Source of the DNA: Alphaproteobacteria bacterium | GTDB lineage: Bacteria > Pseudomonadota > Alphaproteobacteria > JAEULC01 | Assembly (NCBI GenBank): GCA_020851015.1 | Contig: JADZDN010000186.1 | Span: 1 to 10,434, forward strand | Reading direction: 5' to 3' | DNA: 10,434 nt | Part shown: piece after piece, positions 6,427 through 10,434 of the stretch | Position numbering within the stretch: the stretch's first letter is position 1 | How the letters are laid out: each line of letters starts with the position of its first letter | Translations under genes and position numbers: made by a program | Notes under the pieces: generated by a model | Told to the model about the DNA's origin: nothing | Databases searched by the model: none | Seen by the model: only the letters and a program-made list of their open reading frames with translations

Positions 6427-6432
6427 TATAGT
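6427..6432 (+). promoter_or_regulatory. Possible -10 element for the Ntn-hydrolase operon
   Basis: TATAGT lies 24 bp before the start codon at 6457 and matches the -10 consensus well. No -35 hexamer is found at 16-18 bp; the nearest TTGCCC (6395-6400) is 26 bp away. If used, transcription would need an activator or another sigma factor and would give a leader of under 20 nt. Confidence 0.3.
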
Positions 6433-6456
6433 GCCAAAGATGCGAGGGAGGCCGCG

Positions 6457-8214
6457 ATGCCCGTGCTGGAACAATCGGCGCCGCAAACCGGACTGAGTTC
6501 CTACCGCCCGCCGATCGCCGGGCACGGGCACGCCGTGGTGGCCGGGCATTACGGCGCGGCCCACGCCGCCTTTCGCGTGCTCGAGGCCGGCGGCAACGCG
6601 ATCGACGCCGGCGTGGCCGCGGGCATCGCGCTGGGCGTGCTGCAGAGCGACATCGTCAATGTCGCCGGCGTGGCGCCGACCCTGATCTACAGCGCCGGCC
6701 AGGACGAGGTGTTCTCGGTCGCGGGGCTCGGCACCTGGCCGAAGGCGGCCTCGGCCGAGTTCTTCCGCAAGAACCATGGCGGCAAGATTCCCAGCGGCGT
6801 GCTGCGCACCGTGGTGCCGGCGGCGCCGGCGGCCTGGATCGCCGCGCTCGACCGCTTCGGCACGAAGAGCTTCGGCGAGGTCGCGGCCGGCGCGATCTAT
6901 TTCGCGCGCGAGGGATTCGCGATGCACCCGCTGATGGCCGAGGTGGTGCGCGACAGCCAGGCCGAATACGCGCGCTACCCGTCCAGCGCGGCGATCTACC
7001 TGCCGGGCGGGCGGCCGCCGCGGCCGGGCGACCTGTTCGTGCAGGCCGACCTCGCGCGCACGCTGCAGTTCATGGCGGACGAGGAGAAGAAGGCGGCCGG
7101 GCGCGGCCGGGCGGCCGGGCTGAAGGCGGCGCGCGATGCCTTCTATGCCGGCGACATCGCGCGCGCGATCGTCGAATTCCACCGGAAGGAAGGGGGCTGG
7201 CTGTCGGCCGAGGACATGGCCGGCTTCGACGCGCCGATCGAGAAGCCGGTTTCCGTCCGCTACAAGGACTACGACGTCTACACCTGCCCGGCGTGGTGCC
7301 AGGGGCCGGCGCTGGGACAGGCGCTGAAGCTGGTCGAGGGCATGGACCTGAAGGGGCTGAAGCACAATTCGCCCGACTACATCCACGCCCTGGCCGAGGC
7401 GCTGAAGCTGGTCTTCGCCGACCGCGAGCGCTACTACGGCGACCCGCGCTTCGTCGACGTGCCGCTGAAGCAGCTGTTGTCCGACGCCTATGCGCGCCAG
7501 CGCCGCGGCGAGATCAGGCCGGATCGCGCGTCGCCCGGCCTGCCGCCGCCCGGCGACCTGGGGCGCGGCGCCGGCGGCGCCCTTGCGGCCAGCGCGGCCG
7601 CGCCGGCGCGTCCCGCGCTCGACACCTCGTATGTCTGCGTCATCGACAAGCACGGCAACGTGTTCTCGGCCACGCCCAGCGACACCTCGGCGGAGGGTCC
7701 GGTGGTGCCGGGCACCGGGCTGGTGCCGTCCACGCGCGGCTCGCAGTCCTGGACCGATCCCGCCCATGCCTCGGTGGTGGCGCCGGGCAAGCGCCCGCGC
7801 CTGACGCCAAGCCCCGCGCTCGCGCTGGGACGGCGCGGCGCCAAGGGGCGCGAGGCGCTGCCGTTCGGCACGCCGGGCGGCGACGTGCAGATCCAGGCGA
7901 TGCTGCAGGCCTTCGTCAACCGCGTCGAGTTCGGCATGGATCCGCAGCAGGCGGTCGAGGCGCCGCGCTTCGCCACCTACAGCTTCCCGGATTCGTTCGA
8001 GCCGCATGCCTACCAGCCCGGAATGCTCAAGGTGGAATCCCGCCTGCCGCGCGCGACCGGCGACGATTTGGCCGGGCGCGGGCACAAGGTCGAATGGTGG
8101 CCCGAGTTCGTGTGGCGCGCCGGCGCGATGTGCCTGATCCACGCCGATCCGGACACCGGCTTGAAGACGGCGGGCGCCGATCCGCGCCGGCCGGCCTACG
8201 CCCTGGCCTGGTAG
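6457..8214 (+). CDS. Gamma-glutamyltransferase-family Ntn hydrolase with altered substrate site
   Basis: A 585-aa member of the GGT family, which self-cleaves before a Thr that becomes the nucleophile. Thr390 in LDTSYVCVIDKHGN fits the E. coli GGT nucleophile Thr391, and GTPGGDVQIQAML (471-483) supplies the oxyanion glycines G474-G475. The N-terminal AFRVLEAGGNAIDAGVAAGIALGV is a family hallmark. There is no signal peptide, so it is probably cytoplasmic, unlike periplasmic E. coli GGT. By eye, the residues that hold the gamma-glutamyl group are replaced: Arg114 by Leu91, Asn411 by Thr410, Gln430/Asp433 by an STRGSQSW segment (425-432) and Ser462-Ser463 by Leu449-Thr450. A different amide is therefore the likely substrate, as in the GGT-like oxamate amidohydrolase HpxW. 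There are low-complexity inserts at about 212-224 and before Thr390. ATG 6457 is preceded by AGGGAGG (6445-6451). First gene of the rightward operon. Confidence 0.9.
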   Translation: MPVLEQSAPQTGLSSYRPPIAGHGHAVVAGHYGAAHAAFRVLEAGGNAIDAGVAAGIALGVLQSDIVNVAGVAPTLIYSAGQDEVFSVAGLGTWPKAASAEFFRKNHGGKIPSGVLRTVVPAAPAAWIAALDRFGTKSFGEVAAGAIYFAREGFAMHPLMAEVVRDSQAEYARYPSSAAIYLPGGRPPRPGDLFVQADLARTLQFMADEEKKAAGRGRAAGLKAARDAFYAGDIARAIVEFHRKEGGWLSAEDMAGFDAPIEKPVSVRYKDYDVYTCPAWCQGPALGQALKLVEGMDLKGLKHNSPDYIHALAEALKLVFADRERYYGDPRFVDVPLKQLLSDAYARQRRGEIRPDRASPGLPPPGDLGRGAGGALAASAAAPARPALDTSYVCVIDKHGNVFSATPSDTSAEGPVVPGTGLVPSTRGSQSWTDPAHASVVAPGKRPRLTPSPALALGRRGAKGREALPFGTPGGDVQIQAMLQAFVNRVEFGMDPQQAVEAPRFATYSFPDSFEPHAYQPGMLKVESRLPRATGDDLAGRGHKVEWWPEFVWRAGAMCLIHADPDTGLKTAGADPRRPAYALAW

Positions 8215-8223
8215 AGAGGGACG

Positions 8224-8715
8224 ATGACCGACCGCCTGACCATCGCCGACCTGGCCGCGCTCTACGAGAAGGCGGCGGGCGCGCCCGACGCGCGCGCCCT
8301 CTATCGCGCGGTCGACGACGTGGTCCAGCGCCGCATCGGCCATCGCCTGTTCACGATCATGCGCATCTACGAGGGCGGCCAGGAAGTGGAGCGCGTCTAC
8401 AGCAGCGACGAGAAGGCCTATCCGGTCGGCGGGCGCAAGGTGAAGCAGGGCACGCATTGGGGCGACAAGGTGCTGGGGCGCGGCGAGGTGCATATCGCGC
8501 GCGACAAGGACGAGGTGAAGCGCGCCTTCGCCGACTACGAGCTGATCTGGAGCCTGGGCGTCGAGTCGATCATGAACGTGCCGGTCAGCTTCCGCGGCCG
8601 CCAGCTCGGCACGATGAACGTCTCGGGCACCGCCCATCAGTTCGGCGAGGCCGAGGTGCGCGCGGCGCGCGCGATCGCCGCCTACCTGGTGCCGGTGCTG
8701 CTCGCCGACTACTAG
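8224..8715 (+). CDS. Stand-alone GAF-domain protein
   Basis: A 163-aa soluble protein that is almost entirely one GAF domain (about residues 18-160). Its recognisable end is GVESIMNVPVSFRGRQLGTMNVSG, the typical GAF beta-strand pair, followed by FGEAEVRAARAIAAYL. GAF domains bind small molecules such as amino acids, cyclic nucleotides or tetrapyrroles. It contains no Cys, so it cannot be a free-methionine-(R)-sulfoxide reductase, the best-known stand-alone GAF enzyme. No output domain (kinase, HTH, GGDEF) is attached. It begins 9 nt after the Ntn-hydrolase stop, with GAGAGGG (8214-8220) as ribosome binding site, and is followed by transporter ATPases. This suggests a sensor or carrier of the same substrate (inference). 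Confidence 0.8.
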   Translation: MTDRLTIADLAALYEKAAGAPDARALYRAVDDVVQRRIGHRLFTIMRIYEGGQEVERVYSSDEKAYPVGGRKVKQGTHWGDKVLGRGEVHIARDKDEVKRAFADYELIWSLGVESIMNVPVSFRGRQLGTMNVSGTAHQFGEAEVRAARAIAAYLVPVLLADY

Positions 8716-8739
8716 CCGGCCGTTCGCGGGGGGAGTGCG

Positions 8740-9510
8740 ATGGCGCTGCTCGAGGTCAGGGGCCTCAAGCGCAGCTTCTACGGCGTGCATGCGTTGAACG
8801 GCGTCGACCTGACGGTCGCGGCGGGACGCATCACCGGGCTGATCGGCCCGAACGGCGCGGGCAAGACGACGCTGTTCAACTGCGTGTCGGGCGTGGTGCC
8901 GCCCGATTCCGGCACGATCGTCTTCGACGGGCGCGACATCACCGGCTGGCGGCCGGACCGCATCGCCGCCGTCGGGCTGGTGCGCACCTTCCAGATCGCC
9001 CGCGGCTTTCCGCGCTTGAGCGTGTTCGAGACCCTGCTGCTCTACGGCGACCGCCAGCCGGGCGAGGGCGTGCGCGCGGCGCTGCTGCGCCCGGCCGCCG
9101 CGCTCCGGCGCGAGGACCAGCTGGTGGCGCGCGCGGCCGCCGTCGCGCGGCGGCTCAACCTGACGCGGGTGCTGAACGACCCGGACGCCGCGCTGTCGGG
9201 CGGCCAGAAGAAGCTGATGGAGATCGGCCGCGTGCTGATGGCCGAGCCCAAGCTGATCCTGCTGGACGAGCCGGTCGCGGGCGTGAACCCGTCCCTGACC
9301 CGCGAGATCGCCGCGCACCTGCGTGGGCTGACGCAGGAGGGGCTGACGATCCTTTTGATCGAGCACCACATGGACACGATCGCGCAGCTCTGCGACCGCG
9401 TGGTGGTGATGGCCGAGGGCCGCAACCTGGCCGAGGGCAGCTTCGCCGAGATGGCGGCGAACGAGGCGGTGCAGGAAGCCTATATGGGGCGGCGCCAATG
9501 GGCCTCCTGA
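8740..9510 (+). CDS. LivG-like ABC transporter ATPase (HAAT family)
   Basis: A 256-aa ATPase of the branched-chain amino acid/amide uptake type. Motifs: Tyr14 as A-loop aromatic, Walker A GPNGAGKTT (36-44), Q-loop in VRTFQIARGFPRLSVFE, signature LSGGQKK (152-158), Walker B LILLDEP with Asp176-Glu177 and H-loop His209 in IEHHMD. The GVNPSLTREI stretch after Walker B and the length of about 255 aa are characteristic of LivG. A ribosome binding site GGGGGGAG (8727-8734) precedes the ATG. It would pair with the LivF-like protein encoded next. The transported compound may be an amino acid, a short amide or urea; this family is broad. Confidence 0.92.
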   Translation: MALLEVRGLKRSFYGVHALNGVDLTVAAGRITGLIGPNGAGKTTLFNCVSGVVPPDSGTIVFDGRDITGWRPDRIAAVGLVRTFQIARGFPRLSVFETLLLYGDRQPGEGVRAALLRPAAALRREDQLVARAAAVARRLNLTRVLNDPDAALSGGQKKLMEIGRVLMAEPKLILLDEPVAGVNPSLTREIAAHLRGLTQEGLTILLIEHHMDTIAQLCDRVVVMAEGRNLAEGSFAEMAANEAVQEAYMGRRQWAS

Positions 9511-10205
9511 ACGTCGAGGGGCTCGTTGCCGGCTACAGCGCCAACGACGAGATCCTGAAGGGCGTCGACTTCGCGGTCGAACCGGGCGAGATCGTTGGCA
9601 TCATCGGGCCGAACGGCGCCGGCAAGTCGACGCTCCTGAAGGCGATCGCCGGCCTCTTGAGGCCGGGGAAGGGAAGCATCCGCCTCAAGGATGCGCCGAT
9701 CGGCGGGCGCCTGCCGCGCGAGATCTGCCGGCTGGGCCTGGCCTACGTGCCGCAGGAGCAGAACGTATTCCCCACCCTGTCGGTGCGCGAGAACCTGGAG
9801 ATGGGCGGCTATGTCGATCCCAAGGGCGCGCGCGCCAGGATCGACCGCGTGTTCGCGCGGTTCCCCGTGCTGGCGAAGAAGCGCCGCCTGGCGGCGCGGG
9901 GGCTCTCGGGCGGCGAGCGGCAGATCCTGGCCATGGCCATGGCGCTGATGGTCGAGCCCGATGTGATGCTGCTGGACGAGCCCTCGGCCGGGCTGTCGCC
10001 GATCGCAGCCGAGCGGCTGTTCGAGAGCGTGATCGCGATCAACCGCGAGGGCGTCGCGATCGCGATGGTCGAGCAGAACGCGCGCGAGGCCTTGTCGATC
10101 GCCGGCCGCGCGTACATCCTGGTGGACGGGCGCAACCATCGCAGCGGCGACGCCAGGGCGCTGGCCGCCGACCCGGATATCCGCCGGATCTTCCTGGGCG
10201 GATGA
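9498..10205 (+). CDS. LivF-like ABC transporter ATPase (HAAT family)
   Basis: A 235-aa second ATPase of the transporter. Motifs: Tyr13 A-loop, Walker A GPNGAGKST (37-45), Q-loop in YVPQEQNVFPTLSVREN, signature LSGGERQ (136-142) and Walker B VMLLDEP with Asp160-Glu161. In place of the usual H-loop His it has Gln193 in MVEQNA, which is normal for LivF and so not a defect. The length matches LivF (about 235). The start ATG overlaps the LivG-like gene by 13 nt. A larger open frame begins at 7293, but its first part is only the other frame of the preceding genes. The binding protein begins 28 nt downstream; the permeases are expected beyond the window. Confidence 0.92.
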   Translation: MGLLNVEGLVAGYSANDEILKGVDFAVEPGEIVGIIGPNGAGKSTLLKAIAGLLRPGKGSIRLKDAPIGGRLPREICRLGLAYVPQEQNVFPTLSVRENLEMGGYVDPKGARARIDRVFARFPVLAKKRRLAARGLSGGERQILAMAMALMVEPDVMLLDEPSAGLSPIAAERLFESVIAINREGVAIAMVEQNAREALSIAGRAYILVDGRNHRSGDARALAADPDIRRIFLGG

Positions 10206-10233
10206 CGAAACGAAAACAAGCAGGAGAGGCACC

Positions 10234-10434
10234 ATGAAGACGCAGCTTCCGACCATCGCGCGCCGCGCGCTCGTCAAGGGCGCCGGCGCGCTGGCCTTCA
10301 CCGGCGCGATGCCGGCGATCGTGCGCGCGCAAGGCGCGCCGATGCAGCTCGGCGTGCTGACCCCCTTGACCGGCGCGGGCGGCTTCGACGGGCCGCGCAT
10401 GCTGAAGGCGATGCAGGCGGTGTTCGACGAGGTC
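10234..10434 (+). CDS. LivJ/LivK-like periplasmic binding protein (partial, cut by right edge)
   Basis: The first 67 codons of a type-1 periplasmic binding protein. The N-terminus has Arg10-Arg11 followed by ALVKGAGALAF and MPAIVRA, a likely twin-arginine signal with cleavage after Ala32. The mature start MQLGVLTPLTGAGGFDGPRM matches the Peripla_BP_6 opening (IGVLxPLTG with a Gly-rich segment). AGGAG (10222-10226) lies 7 nt before the ATG. With the two ATPases just upstream this is the receptor of the same uptake system. The ligand pocket is outside the window, so the substrate cannot be judged. Confidence 0.85.
   Translation, partial: MKTQLPTIARRALVKGAGALAFTGAMPAIVRAQGAPMQLGVLTPLTGAGGFDGPRMLKAMQAVFDEV

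Noticed and set aside
6395..6432. TTGCCC and TATAGT as a full promoter
   Set aside because: The spacing is 26 bp, too long for a standard sigma-70 promoter; only the TATAGT is kept, at low confidence.
7091..7120. GCGGCCGGGC near-tandem repeat inside the hydrolase gene
   Set aside because: It encodes an in-frame Gly/Arg/Ala-rich surface-loop insert; a short GC-rich slippage product, not a mobile or regulatory repeat.
8224..8715. GAF protein as free-methionine-(R)-sulfoxide reductase
   Set aside because: The protein contains no Cys, which that enzyme requires.
7293..9497. The upstream 735 codons of the frame that ends as the LivF-like gene
   Set aside because: This part is only an alternative frame of the hydrolase, GAF and LivG-like genes; ABC similarity begins at the ATG at 9498.
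6331..9498. A 1055-codon open frame on the minus strand
   Set aside because: It runs opposite to three well-supported genes, is rich in Arg, His and Ala with no domain, and reflects the lack of stops in high-GC antisense frames.
10074..10076. Gln instead of His in the H-loop of the LivF-like ATPase as an inactivating change
   Set aside because: VEQNA is the usual form in LivF proteins.

Overview
The window is very GC-rich DNA (tight gene packing, frequent GTG and overlapping starts, Tat-like signal peptides) that reads like a chromosomal segment of an alphaproteobacterium or a similar high-GC proteobacterium. This is inferred from composition and gene families; no taxonomic marker is present.

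Layout. (1) Positions 1-296, minus strand: a broken N-terminus of a DNA photolyase/cryptochrome gene, with an in-frame stop and then a frame change, running off the left edge. (2) Positions 297-1059: a lower-density stretch with two small membrane-protein genes on the plus strand. The first is a Flp-pilin-like protein at about 496-687, which lacks the usual Glu-Tyr pair. The second is a 32-residue single-helix protein at 961-1059, with a good ribosome binding site and a CRP/FNR-type dyad upstream. This stretch also holds direct repeats, a short palindrome, a promoter-like pair and a 12-bp hairpin. (3) Positions 1066-6299, minus strand: a five-gene operon read right to left. It encodes a PotD-like binding protein, a 484-aa protein with a class-I glutamine-amidotransferase-like (BPL_N type) core, a PotA-like ATPase, a PotB-like permease and a PotC-like permease. 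Every gene junction overlaps by 1 or 4 nt (TGATG or GTGA), so the amidotransferase-like protein is an integral part of the transporter operon. (4) Positions 6457-10434, plus strand, divergent from the previous operon: a gamma-glutamyltransferase-family Ntn hydrolase, a stand-alone GAF-domain protein, LivG-like and LivF-like ATPases, and the start of a LivJ/LivK-like binding protein cut by the right edge. The matching LivH/LivM permeases are probably just outside the window.

How it may work together (inference). Two importers of small nitrogenous compounds, one of polyamine type and one of branched-chain amino acid/amide (HAAT) type, lie back to back around a short shared control region at 6300-6456. 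Each is paired with an amide-bond-acting enzyme fold: a Cys-His-Glu amidotransferase-like protein in the left operon and a Thr-nucleophile Ntn hydrolase in the right one. The Ntn hydrolase keeps the catalytic Thr and the oxyanion glycines but, by eye alignment with E. coli GGT, has lost all the residues that recognise the gamma-glutamyl group. It is therefore probably an amidohydrolase for some other substrate. The substrate of this uptake-and-hydrolysis locus is not readable from the sequence.
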